NCBI GenBank assembly: GCA_035623255.1
Contig: DASPTU010000017.1
Coordinates: 1-11,305, forward strand
DNA: 11,305 nucleotides
Direction: 5' to 3'
DNA from: JAFAGX01 sp035623255
GTDB lineage: Bacteria > Acidobacteriota > Terriglobia > Terriglobales > Acidobacteriaceae
Numbering within the stretch: position 1 is the stretch's first letter; each line of letters opens with the position of its first letter. The notes beneath the pieces were generated by a model. That model had not been told where the DNA came from, ran no database searches, and was given only the letters and a program-made list of their open reading frames with translations. Shown in pieces: positions 1 through 7,129 of this stretch. A program made the translations under genes and the position numbers.

Positions 1-1
1 G

Positions 2-691
2 ATTAGCGTCGTGCAAGACGGCGCGGAGCAGAAACTCTCATTAGAAAAGACGCAATTGGCACAAACGAAGAACAAGCCCGTTTCCATGGCCAAGCTGGCG
101 GGCGACACAGCGATGCTTCAGGGCATGCAGGCCACTATGAACACAGCCACGGCACAAGTGGCCAGCCACATGGGCGCTGCCGGTGGAACGTTGGGACAGG
201 TCGGCGGAGCTTTTACCGGAATCCTGGCGCAGCGCAAGCCGGAAGTGACCTACGTTTGGGGAGTTTCTAATCCCGCTTCTTCCACCGTTCTGCAGACGGA
301 CACACCCCAAGTTTCCTTGGATTTCTCAAACGTGCCCGGCATAAATCCGGATGAGTTCGAGCCCGCGCTCGTGAAGCTCACGCCGGCTCAAAACGCGTTC
401 CGGCTCGTCGGTGCGACTCGCGGAAAAGAGGATGCGCTGTCGAATTCCGCTACGGATTGGGAGATTTATTCCGGGTTCGTCGAGGATCGCGTCAAAATTC
501 AATCCCAGAAGCAGGGTTCCGGCCGCTATCAGATCTCGCCCGCCACTTCGCTCCTCCCTGGTGAATATGGAGTCGTGTTGCGGCCCATCTCCAAGAACAA
601 AAAGTTTTCCGGTGGAGATGTAGCACGTAACCAGGGTGATGGATTCATGTTCGATTCGGTCTGGTCGTTCCAGGTTCCGGCCGACCAGTAG
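2..691 (+). CDS. 3' part of an unrecognised protein (start lies upstream of the window)
   Basis: The reading frame is open from the first complete codon in the window (position 2) to the TAG at 689-691, so the true start is probably upstream. A GTG at 11 has no Shine-Dalgarno sequence that I can see. The visible 229 residues fall into two parts. The first is a polar, Gln/Ala/Met/Gly-rich segment, probably helical (GDTAMLQGMQ, GAAGGTLGQVGG). The second, from about residue 80, looks beta-rich and contains TYVWGVSNPASS, LPGEYGVVLRP and a closing VWSFQVP. I recognise no family and see no catalytic motif. Because the N-terminus is missing, a signal peptide cannot be judged. It lies 38 bases upstream of the lipoprotein gene starting at 730, in the same direction, which suggests the same operon and an envelope-related role. 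Confidence is high that it is coding, and there is none for function. Confidence 0.8.
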   Translation: MSVVQDGAEQKLSLEKTQLAQTKNKPVSMAKLAGDTAMLQGMQATMNTATAQVASHMGAAGGTLGQVGGAFTGILAQRKPEVTYVWGVSNPASSTVLQTDTPQVSLDFSNVPGINPDEFEPALVKLTPAQNAFRLVGATRGKEDALSNSATDWEIYSGFVEDRVKIQSQKQGSGRYQISPATSLLPGEYGVVLRPISKNKKFSGGDVARNQGDGFMFDSVWSFQVPADQ

Positions 692-714
692 TTTATCGTC
701 GCGCAAATCGAGCG

Positions 715-724
715 AAAGAGGTGA
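715..724 (+). promoter_or_regulatory. Ribosome binding site choosing the GTG at 730
   Basis: AAAGAGGTGA at 715-724 is a good Shine-Dalgarno sequence with a 5-6 base spacer to the GTG at 730. The in-frame GTG at 721 lies inside this element, so it would have no proper binding site of its own. The protein beginning at 730 also starts with a cleaner lipoprotein signal peptide. Confidence 0.65.
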
Positions 725-729
725 ACACC

Positions 730-2370
730 GTGAAAACGAGAAGAAATCACTCCATCGAGCGTTACGCGGCATTTCTGTTTGGCGCTGTTCTTCTCTTTGC
801 AGGTTGTTCCCACGACAAAAACAAGCCAGAAAGCGCCAACTCGTCTCAGGATGGAGCTGGGAGGCAAGCCGGCGGACAAGCCGGGAGCGCGGGCGCAACC
901 GGCGCAACCCTGACAAAGGGCTCGGGGTCCTTTCAGGGAACCTTTCAAGCCAATGTCCATGTGATGGAGCAAGACGAAGGAACCAAAGCGCTCCTCGGTG
1001 TCAGCAGCAATGATGCCGGATTGCTTTTCGATGATTCCAATGAAACTGCTCGGCAGCTAAGGGCGGGAGACGTCTTGCTGATCAAAGGGCTTCTGGCAAG
1101 AACCGTTCTTGGTGCGGAGAGAACGCCAGACGGCATCCTCGTGCTTACCCAGCAGGCTTCCTTTGCCGACTTGCTTCAGGATGCTGATATGAGCGTCCAA
1201 GCCCCGGTTCGCTTCGGTGTTCCTCGCGCGGCCCTTGAGCATGGCCAGCCTTCAAACTGGTTCTCGATCCTGAATCCTTTGTCTCCAGTAACCGCTTATG
1301 CGCAGAGTCCCGAATCGGTTGCAATGGGCAGTGCGGAATCCAAGGGCACAGTTGATGCCTACGGAAACTTGCTGAAAGGCGCCGCCAAGTCTCTCGTCGA
1401 AGGTTGGGAAACAAGCCTGCAAGCGACTCCCGGCGAAGGAAAAACCAATCTGGATCTGGTTGCAAAGAAAAACGTAGGCGGTTTTGTGGCGATGATTACG
1501 GGCCAGGGGTACATCTCCAATTTCGATTTCGACTCAGCCATCGCCGTGAAGCAGAGCACCCTGCAGCAGATGCGCACCAGCTTCAAAGGGCTCAACGGTC
1601 AAATGAATTTTCAGTGGGTGGTTGCCAAGGATTCCCCAGGAGTGATGGCCGAGGAAAGCCGAATCAAGCTGCCCGGCGCTCTCGATATTCCTTTGGCCGA
1701 ATTTGTGGGAGGCATTCCACTGTATTTGGAAGTGAGCGCCGCCATTCTGATTCACCCCGGGATCACCGGAGGTAAAGAGTACAGCAAGGGACAATTCCGC
1801 ATCACCTATGACGGCTACCAGAACTTTGTCGTCAAGTCCGGAAACATCGATGCCAGCGGCAACATCACTGGCGGAGTTGAATTGGTGGAACATCAGGAAC
1901 TTTCACCGACGGCGCCTCTTGCCATGCTGGTGGCGTTTGCTGCTCCGCGCATCGAATTGACGCTAGGCCTGGTCAAGATATGGAACAAGAGTGACATGAA
2001 GAAGGCTGCGGATATCGTGGACAAATATGCGGACCAGATCGCCAAACGCCTGCTGAGCCCGCAACAATACAATGCTTACCAAAACGGTCCGCTCGGCGGA
2101 TTCAAATTGGGGCAGACCATGCAAAACGCGCTCAGCACCGACGGCGCGGCCTATGTCCAATTGGTTGGAACTTCCGCTTCCAGCTATACCGGAACTTCCG
2201 TACTCACACCCTGTTCCCGATATGACATTAGCTTAGTTGGTTCTGTCGGGGCGTCCGCCGAGGTATGGGGCAAATCGGCCGCGAAAGTGAGCAAGGAGAT
2301 CTTCCACAAGTCTCTTACGAAGATCGATCCCCCAGGGATCCCGCTGTGCGAGAACATCGGCAAGCAATAA
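730..2370 (+). CDS. Predicted lipoprotein of unknown function, 546 aa
   Basis: The N-terminus reads as a type II signal peptide: Met-Lys-Thr-Arg-Arg, a hydrophobic stretch (AAFLFGAVLLF), then the lipobox FAGC with Cys26 as the expected lipidated residue. The protein is therefore predicted to be anchored in a membrane and exposed to the periplasm or surface. A low-complexity Gly/Ala/Gln/Ser linker follows (about 30-65). The remaining ~480 residues look like a large folded region, with a segment resembling a small beta domain near 70-140 (DVLLIKGLLARTVLG) and a helical stretch near 400-440 (MKKAADIVDKYADQIAKRLLS). No known domain or active site is recognised. GTG at 730 is preferred to GTG at 721 because of the Shine-Dalgarno position. 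It is followed after 21 bases by the zinc-ribbon membrane protein gene, so the two are probably co-transcribed. The lipoprotein call is good; the role is unknown. Confidence 0.88.
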   Translation: MKTRRNHSIERYAAFLFGAVLLFAGCSHDKNKPESANSSQDGAGRQAGGQAGSAGATGATLTKGSGSFQGTFQANVHVMEQDEGTKALLGVSSNDAGLLFDDSNETARQLRAGDVLLIKGLLARTVLGAERTPDGILVLTQQASFADLLQDADMSVQAPVRFGVPRAALEHGQPSNWFSILNPLSPVTAYAQSPESVAMGSAESKGTVDAYGNLLKGAAKSLVEGWETSLQATPGEGKTNLDLVAKKNVGGFVAMITGQGYISNFDFDSAIAVKQSTLQQMRTSFKGLNGQMNFQWVVAKDSPGVMAEESRIKLPGALDIPLAEFVGGIPLYLEVSAAILIHPGITGGKEYSKGQFRITYDGYQNFVVKSGNIDASGNITGGVELVEHQELSPTAPLAMLVAFAAPRIELTLGLVKIWNKSDMKKAADIVDKYADQIAKRLLSPQQYNAYQNGPLGGFKLGQTMQNALSTDGAAYVQLVGTSASSYTGTSVLTPCSRYDISLVGSVGASAEVWGKSAAKVSKEIFHKSLTKIDPPGIPLCENIGKQ

Positions 2371-2391
2371 AAACGAAAGGAGTCACGCTCG

Positions 2392-2889
2392 ATGGCATTC
2401 TGTCCTCATTGCGGTGCTTCGATAACTCAAGAAGGCGGTTTCTGTGGAAGTTGTGGCAAACCCTTGGGATCAACTGGCCAGGCTTCGACTCCCGCACCTC
2501 AGGCAACTCCACCTGCGAACGCTGGAACCGTGGCGGTTTCCGGACTAACGCCAAATCTCGCCGGAGCGCTCACGTACTTGCTTGGATTTATTACCGGGAT
2601 CATCTTCCTGTTGCTGGAACCGTACAAGAACGACCGTTTCGTGCGCTTCCACGCCATGCAATCCATTCTCTTCAGTGTGGCGTGCGTTGCTTTCAGCATC
2701 GTCTGGATGATCCTAACTGGGATTCTGATTGGCATTAGCGGCTATCTGGTATTTGTCACGCTCCCGGTTCGCTTGATCATCTCCCTCGGGATTTTTCTGT
2801 TCTGGCTCTATTTGATGTACCAGGCCTACAGCCAGCGCGAGTATCGCATTCCCTTTATCGGAGAAATTGCCGCAAGGCAGGTCGGCTAG
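2392..2889 (+). CDS. Zinc-ribbon plus DUF4870/Tic20-like membrane protein, 165 aa
   Basis: Residues 4-21 form a CxxC-x10-CxxC zinc ribbon (CPHCGAS...CGSCGK; Cys4, Cys7, Cys18, Cys21). A Pro/Ala/Thr-rich linker follows (about 26-50). From about residue 56 come three hydrophobic segments, roughly 57-75, 90-115 and 117-143. The sequence LEPYKNDRFVRFHAMQS after the first of these is typical of DUF4870/Tic20-like small membrane proteins. That family has no firm biochemical role. With the positive-inside rule, the zinc ribbon is expected in the cytoplasm. The start is well supported: AAAGGAG at 2376-2382 lies 9 bases before the ATG. It sits between two predicted lipoprotein genes and shares its N-terminal ribbon design with the OmpA-domain protein at 3675, hinting at one membrane system. 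Family-level call is fairly sure; function is unknown. Confidence 0.88.
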   Translation: MAFCPHCGASITQEGGFCGSCGKPLGSTGQASTPAPQATPPANAGTVAVSGLTPNLAGALTYLLGFITGIIFLLLEPYKNDRFVRFHAMQSILFSVACVAFSIVWMILTGILIGISGYLVFVTLPVRLIISLGIFLFWLYLMYQAYSQREYRIPFIGEIAARQVG

Positions 2890-2891
2890 CT

Positions 2892-2960
2892 ATGAAGCTT
2901 TCCCCGTTTTGTTGTTTCTTGCTTCTGGGTAGCGAAATCGTTGAGAGGAGAGACAAGTGA
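2892..2960 (+). CDS. Possible 22-aa leader peptide overlapping the next start
   Basis: An ATG at 2892, two bases after the upstream stop codon, opens a 22-codon frame. Its product begins MKLSPFCCFLLLGSEI, a short basic start followed by a hydrophobic run. Its TGA (2958-2960) overlaps the GTG start of the lipoprotein gene at 2957 as GTGA, an arrangement common in translational coupling. A weak purine-rich stretch (AAGGCAGG, about 2874-2881) lies 10 bases upstream of the ATG. It may equally be chance, or a remnant of an alternative signal peptide. Only conservation in related genomes could raise confidence. Confidence 0.2.
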   Translation: MKLSPFCCFLLLGSEIVERRDK

Positions 2961-3628
2961 GGCTAAAAAGAAATCAGTTCTCCAAGCGATGGGTGTTCTC
3001 GCTGTTGGGGATAGCATTGCTAGCCGCGTCGGCGTGTAATTCCGGCCCTTCTACGGCTAAAGCGCAAAACGAAAAAACTGCTGTGGCGCCACAAAACCCG
3101 CCGCCCATGATTGACTTGAACTGCATCATTGATCGACTGCGAAATCCGACTGAGGCTTTCCATTATTCCTATAGCCGGAATGGCCAATCCGCTTCCATAA
3201 CGGAAGAAGCGGACGTCACCCCTACGACGCTCGATGGCACCATCAACAGCGTGAGGGACGGTCAAAAGAACCCTTCTCAGTCAGTACACGCTTCGCGCTC
3301 CGACAACGGGGGGTGGCAAAGGGAGATAGGGAACTTATCCATGGGCTTTGGAATGCCCGCCTCACTCATGATGGCGAACAAGATGAGTTCCGAATTGGTG
3401 CGGGAAGGCACAGAGAACGTGAACGGATACGATGCCGTCAAATACTCCGTTGACACCGCGCGCCTGGACGCGACGGATCGTGCGCTGCTGGGAACCACTT
3501 TCGAAAAGGGTACGGTTTGGGTAGTTGGCCCCGGCTGCCCAGTGAAAATTGTTATGGATACGGAAGCGAAAGATAGCGATGGCACTGTGCGAAAAGACCA
3601 CTACGAAGAGGTACTGACCAAAAAATGA
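2957..3628 (+). CDS. Predicted lipoprotein, possibly LolA/DUF4412-like fold, 223 aa
   Basis: Starts at GTG 2957 behind a strong purine-rich Shine-Dalgarno sequence (GAGAGGAGAG, 2943-2952). The N-terminus has basic residues (MRLKRNQFSKR), a hydrophobic core (WVFSLLGIALLAA) and ASAC, with Cys27 as the likely lipidated residue; the Ala at -3 makes the lipobox slightly atypical. The mature part contains VNGYDAVKYSVDT, then GTVWVVGPGCPVKIVMD and a C-terminal YEEVLTK strand. That pattern of strands, with a 'protein-specific modification of a test molecule' layout, resembles periplasmic LolA-like or DUF4412-like proteins, but this is pattern recognition rather than a match. No catalytic residues are evident. 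It lies between the zinc-ribbon membrane gene and the zinc-ribbon/OmpA gene (46-base gap to the latter's start), so it may be a partner of either. Confidence 0.85.
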   Translation: MRLKRNQFSKRWVFSLLGIALLAASACNSGPSTAKAQNEKTAVAPQNPPPMIDLNCIIDRLRNPTEAFHYSYSRNGQSASITEEADVTPTTLDGTINSVRDGQKNPSQSVHASRSDNGGWQREIGNLSMGFGMPASLMMANKMSSELVREGTENVNGYDAVKYSVDTARLDATDRALLGTTFEKGTVWVVGPGCPVKIVMDTEAKDSDGTVRKDHYEEVLTKK

Positions 3629-3660
3629 GCCTGCGCCCGGCGCCTGACTTTTGCTCCTTC

Positions 3661-3669
3661 GAGAGGTAA
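3661..3669 (+). promoter_or_regulatory. Ribosome binding site choosing the ATG at 3675
   Basis: GAGAGGTAA at 3661-3669 stands 5 bases before ATG 3675. An in-frame TTG at 3651 has no such site. Starting at 3675 also places the first zinc-ribbon cysteine at residue 3, as is usual for N-terminal ribbons. Confidence 0.65.
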
Positions 3670-3674
3670 CACCT

Positions 3675-5561
3675 ATGCTCTGCCCAAATTGTGGAGCGGC
3701 CATCGCAAAGCGCCATGCATTCTGCACCAGGTGCGGAACGTGGTGCGAAAATGTCGCCGAGCCCCCCGGCGCAGGCCGTTATTGCACGAAGTGCGGCTCG
3801 CCCTTGTTGGCGGAGACGCGATTCTGCACGAGATGCGGAGCGGCGAGTATTAGCGTAAATCCCGCGGGAGCAAATGTCAGCGATTCAGGAAAGCAAGTCA
3901 TGATGGCCGCGCAACGCGGCGCGGCTTCTGAATTTGCTCACGTTGTGGGAACTCCCACAAAAAAGTCAGCGAGCCCTATCCTAAAACTCGCTGCCGCCGC
4001 TCTCATTTTTCTTGTCCTGGTTGTACTCGCCATATCCGCTGGCGTTTCTTATGTATTCCATCGCGTGAAGGAGAAGGCGGCGGCAATCGAAAGCACAACC
4101 AAGCGCAACAAAGGCACAGTAGAAGCCGCAAAAAAGGGGATCGGCCCCTCACCTGTCAGCGCGGGCACGGGTTCGACAGGGACTGCCGCTGTGTCGGCCA
4201 ACTCTGTAAATCTCGGGTCGCTTTCCGAGCCCCTTCCTGCAACCGGGGACCAGGCAAAGGATTGGGCACTGAAATATGAACGCACCGTCAACGGACCCGA
4301 GGCCGACTTGGTTGTGCGCACCGGAGACATCAACAATCTTGGCTTTGGTTGGCCCAAAGACTTCGACCCATTCTCCGGCAAGTCAACTCCGCCGCATCCC
4401 TTTCCTTGGAAGCTAAGGCCAGGTGCTCCGGATGGGACGGATCGCATCCTGATCGCTTCGGTCATTACTCCGATGGATGTCTGGAACAGCTTGCCAAAGG
4501 GCTATGATGGGCACGACGGCTATAGCGAGACTCTGATCCATGGGAAGCCCCTGCCCGACGCTCCGCCTCCACAGGAGCGCCTGGATTCCATGCCCAAGCC
4601 CATCACGCTCAATGTCGGCACTTTGCCTGAGAAGATTAATGACGTGGTCTTCCAGATGTTCCTGGATGATTTTCAGGTTCGTTTGCTCAACTCGCATTTC
4701 CAAGTGAGGCTCAATGACACGCGGATTCCTTCTTTCGAAGCTTCCGTGAACGCGCTCGACCAAACTGGCCCGATCGGCAAGCTTGTCACTCTGAGACTGC
4801 TTCCGGAATATTGGCCACTGTTGCAATCGGGCACAGTGAAGCTGTTGATTGACGATCCCACGACTCATGTTCCTGACGGCTACGCGATCGATTTCGTGCG
4901 CATTCTGGTGAATCCTCACACGTTCAAATATCAAGTTTCCTTGGCGGCCACCGTCGTTGATGCAGACAAGCACAAGCCGATCGCGGATGCGACGGTGACT
5001 GCTGCTCTTCAGTCTGCTCCCACCGACAAGCAGGGAAAATGCCAGCTAGAGGGATTGCCCGCGGGTCTTGTGGTGGTCAATGCGACGGCCGCTGGTTATG
5101 ACGCGAATTCGCTGCCTGTGGATATTGCTGCTGGCGAGACGGGGAGCGCTGAAATTCCACTGCACCGTCACGACGAGGGCACTGCTGCTCTCGAGCGCGC
5201 TATCGCGCAAACCGGCTCGGCGACCATCTATGGAATCCATTTTGATACCGATTCCGCGAAACTCAGGCCCGACAGCGCGCCTGCACTGAACTCCGTCCTC
5301 GGCCTCATCAACAGCCGCCCCGGTTCTCGCTGGATGATTGCAGGACACACCGACAACCAGGGCGACACGGCGCGCAACCAACCTCTTTCCGAAGCACGTG
5401 CAGCCTCCGTTGTTACTTGGCTGCATGCGCATGGCGTTTCTGAAAGCCAACTCACTCCGCAAGGATTTGGCGCGACTCGTCCCGTCGCCGACAATGCCAC
5501 CGCAAACGGCAGAGCACTCAATCGGCGTGTGGAGATTGCACTCGCCCCAGCACAGCAGTAG
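3675..5561 (+). CDS. Double zinc-ribbon, single-helix membrane protein with C-terminal OmpA domain, 628 aa
   Basis: Domains in order: zinc ribbon 1 (Cys3, Cys6, Cys17, Cys20) and zinc ribbon 2 (Cys37, Cys40, Cys51, Cys54); one membrane helix at about 101-128; a Lys/Ala/Glu-rich stretch then a Gly/Ser/Thr linker to about 190. A region at about 195-420 contains GDINNLGFGWP and FDPFSG, with a likely beta-sandwich. Residues about 420-497 look like a carboxypeptidase-regulatory-like (TTR-type) beta domain (VVDADKHKPIADATV). Residues about 515-625 are an OmpA domain (FDTDSAKLRPDSAPAL, GHTDNQGD, LSEARAASV, GFGATRPVADN, NRRVEI). Asp560 and Arg575 match the pair that in OmpA family members binds the meso-diaminopimelate of peptidoglycan. 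The predicted topology is ribbons in the cytoplasm and the OmpA domain in the periplasm, linking cytoplasm to cell wall. It is the last gene of the plus-strand block. Domain calls are firm at both ends; the cellular role is unknown. Confidence 0.92.
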   Translation: MLCPNCGAAIAKRHAFCTRCGTWCENVAEPPGAGRYCTKCGSPLLAETRFCTRCGAASISVNPAGANVSDSGKQVMMAAQRGAASEFAHVVGTPTKKSASPILKLAAAALIFLVLVVLAISAGVSYVFHRVKEKAAAIESTTKRNKGTVEAAKKGIGPSPVSAGTGSTGTAAVSANSVNLGSLSEPLPATGDQAKDWALKYERTVNGPEADLVVRTGDINNLGFGWPKDFDPFSGKSTPPHPFPWKLRPGAPDGTDRILIASVITPMDVWNSLPKGYDGHDGYSETLIHGKPLPDAPPPQERLDSMPKPITLNVGTLPEKINDVVFQMFLDDFQVRLLNSHFQVRLNDTRIPSFEASVNALDQTGPIGKLVTLRLLPEYWPLLQSGTVKLLIDDPTTHVPDGYAIDFVRILVNPHTFKYQVSLAATVVDADKHKPIADATVTAALQSAPTDKQGKCQLEGLPAGLVVVNATAAGYDANSLPVDIAAGETGSAEIPLHRHDEGTAALERAIAQTGSATIYGIHFDTDSAKLRPDSAPALNSVLGLINSRPGSRWMIAGHTDNQGDTARNQPLSEARAASVVTWLHAHGVSESQLTPQGFGATRPVADNATANGRALNRRVEIALAPAQQ

Positions 5562-5578
5562 GGAAGTGGGTCCCTTTT
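5560..5578 (+). terminator. Weak hairpin plus T-run at the end of the OmpA gene
   Basis: AGGGA (5560-5564) pairs with TCCCT (5571-5575) around a 6-base loop, and T residues follow through 5578. The stem is short and overlaps the stop codon, so it may act only weakly or not at all. Confidence 0.3.
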
Positions 5579-5617
5579 CGGTCTAAGTTTGGAGCGAGCG
5601 AATCCACTTTCATAAGC

Positions 5618-5669
5618 CGCGCCGCCTCCACTTCGATCAGGCCTGGCGGCGCGATGAGAGCGTCTTTTT
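5618..5669 (+). terminator. GC-rich hairpin with downstream T-run between convergent genes
   Basis: CGCGCCGCC (5618-5626) and GGCGGCGCG (5645-5653) form a perfect 9-bp stem with an 18-base loop. Five T residues follow at 5665-5669, 11 bases after the stem, so it is not a textbook intrinsic terminator. The position, between the plus-strand OmpA gene ending at 5561 and the minus-strand glycosyltransferase gene ending at 5679, suits transcription ending from the left, possibly from both sides. Confidence 0.45.
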
Positions 5670-5678
5670 AGTGCACCG

Positions 5679-6971
5679 TCATTGGTCCTGAGTTCCTTGC
5701 ACGCCGAACTCCATCGACGGTTCTATTACCATCGAGCTTCCCGGCGCTGCTCCGTCAAGCGTCCTAAGCGAGGATAGCTGCCCGGGCTGTCGTTTAACTA
5801 CAGCAGCGCCACCATTCCCCGCTGGCTCCAGAAGAGGCACTAGGATGCCCTTCGTTACTCTGAATTCCTGTCCGCGCCAGGAAATGCGATTCGAGAAGAA
5901 ACTCGCTACCCAAACAACAAAATTCGCCGCATCCCGCACCGGCGCGAGCCACCACTTTCGCCGCACGACAGGATCCTGAAGTTCCCGGACACCTATGACG
6001 AGATAAACCGTGAAGCGCAATATGAGGTAGGTCAAAGCATACAGCCACTTGATCGTCGCCGTGGGAGCCGCCAAAATCGCGAGAACCGTCCAGAGGAAAC
6101 CCAAGACAAGTCCCATTGCGGCGTGGCCACGCCCGCGAACGTTGCGCAGTCCGATCGTCCAGCGCAATTCATGGCGCAAAAACTGCAGCAAGCTCTCGCG
6201 CGGGTACACCATGCAAACCGGCGTACTGGCGAGCTCCACTTGATAGCCCAACTCCGTGATGCGTTTCCCCACCTCATAGTCGTCCACATAGTGATTGGCC
6301 AGCGCCTGAAATCCGCCGATCTCTGCTAGCACTTTCTTGGTGGTAGCCATGGTGGCGCCGAGCGTGAAATGAATGCCCTCCAGCCTTCGCGCCAGCAATG
6401 CACTCGCGGCGAACTCAACCGCCGAACCCGCCGCATCCAGGGTTGCACCAACACTGCCGGCCGTTTCGCTGCGAAAGAAAACCGTGACCGCGCCGACCTC
6501 GGGTTTCGCGAACGGTGCAGTGACGTCCTGCAAATAACTTGGCTCAACGCGAACATCACTGTCGCTGATCACTAGGAGATCGTAGGCGGACTCCGTTACC
6601 AGTCGGCACAGCTTATTCACTTTGCCGCTTGCTCCCTGGTGCGGCGCGCCAATCAGCAGGCGGATCCTCCGCTCCGGGAAATCGCGCTGCAGTTTTTCTA
6701 TCACCGGTACCGCTGGATCGTTTGCGTCATTTACGCAAAACAGGACCTCGTATTCCGGATAGTCCAAAAGGCAGAAGCTCGCAAAATTCTGGTAGGCTTC
6801 GCGATCCAGGCCGCGAACCGGTTTCAGTATGCTCACGGGCGGCTTGCGGCCAGTGCGCTGGCCCCGTTGTTTTCTGTTTTCGCGAAAATAGCCACACGAA
6901 GCCCACAGCGCTAGCAGGTAGTACACAAATGGCCCTAGTGCCAACACGAGTATGGCTTCACGAACGAGCAA
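5679..6971 (-). CDS. GT21-family glycosyltransferase, HpnI/ceramide glucosyltransferase-like (copy 1), 430 aa
   Basis: A membrane-bound inverting glycosyltransferase with a GT-A fold. Family members use a nucleotide sugar to glycosylate a lipid: ceramide in glucosylceramide synthases, or bacteriohopanetetrol (GlcNAc transfer) in HpnI. Visible parts: an N-terminal membrane helix (about 6-26); PVSILKPVRG at the start of the catalytic domain; the D2 motif SDSDVRV (Asp137, Asp139); GATMA and GGF near 205-221; the D3 motif VDDYE (Asp230, Asp231); and RHELRW (266-271), the (Q/R)xxRW signature of GT21 enzymes. C-terminal hydrophobic helices lie at about 285-330. A further ~50-residue tail follows position 380. 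The start must be TTG at 6971, because an in-frame stop lies 15 bases upstream and the next start would remove the membrane helix. The lipid and sugar cannot be told from sequence: hopanoid, ceramide-like or another lipid are all open. A close paralogue lies at 9488-10810. Confidence 0.9.
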   Translation of the reverse strand: MLVREAILVLALGPFVYYLLALWASCGYFRENRKQRGQRTGRKPPVSILKPVRGLDREAYQNFASFCLLDYPEYEVLFCVNDANDPAVPVIEKLQRDFPERRIRLLIGAPHQGASGKVNKLCRLVTESAYDLLVISDSDVRVEPSYLQDVTAPFAKPEVGAVTVFFRSETAGSVGATLDAAGSAVEFAASALLARRLEGIHFTLGATMATTKKVLAEIGGFQALANHYVDDYEVGKRITELGYQVELASTPVCMVYPRESLLQFLRHELRWTIGLRNVRGRGHAAMGLVLGFLWTVLAILAAPTATIKWLYALTYLILRFTVYLVIGVRELQDPVVRRKWWLAPVRDAANFVVWVASFFSNRISWRGQEFRVTKGILVPLLEPAGNGGAAVVKRQPGQLSSLRTLDGAAPGSSMVIEPSMEFGVQGTQDQ

Positions 6972-6976
6972 ATAGG

Positions 6977-6982
6977 CCTCGC
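6977..6982 (-). promoter_or_regulatory. Ribosome binding site for the TTG start of GT21 copy 1
   Basis: On the minus strand GCGAGG lies 5 bases before TTG 6971. The paralogue has the same hexamer at the same distance from its GTG start, which supports both non-ATG starts. Confidence 0.5.
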
Positions 6983-7023
6983 CGAGTCATTCGAATCTCC
7001 GTTGTTTCAACCGATTCTCTGAG

Positions 7024-7054
7024 GAGGGAATAGCCGTTAACTTGCTATTCTCTC
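7024..7054. promoter_or_regulatory. Inverted repeat, candidate operator in the divergent intergenic region
   Basis: GAATAGC (7028-7034) and GCTATTC (7044-7050) are perfect inverted copies around a 9-base spacer that contains GTTAAC. The match extends outward to 7024 and 7054 with one G-T mismatch at 7027/7051. It lies between the divergent GT21 copy 1 and ArnT-like genes and overlaps the -35 element proposed at 7042-7047. That position suits a repressor site, but an RNA hairpin on the minus-strand leader is also possible. Confidence 0.4.
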
Positions 7055-7069
7055 ATTATCCATTACAAT
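7042..7069 (+). promoter_or_regulatory. Candidate sigma-70-type promoter for the ArnT-like gene
   Basis: TTGCTA (7042-7047) and TACAAT (7064-7069) are separated by 16 bases in an AT-rich stretch. Transcription would begin near 7076, giving a leader of about 54 bases before ATG 7130. Assigned by eye from the E. coli consensus. Confidence 0.45.
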
Positions 7070-7129
7070 CCCTCGTTATGTACGGTAGAGCTCCCTCCGT
7101 CTTAATTCGTTTTCCCGAGCAGCTTGTGC

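Noticed and set aside
721..729. GTG 721 as the start of the 546-aa lipoprotein
   Set aside because: It lies inside the Shine-Dalgarno sequence that fits GTG 730.
326..972. Long minus-strand open frames opposite the first two plus-strand genes
   Set aside because: They overlap two well-supported genes with ribosome binding sites, lack such sites themselves and have Arg/Ser/Cys-rich unlikely protein composition.
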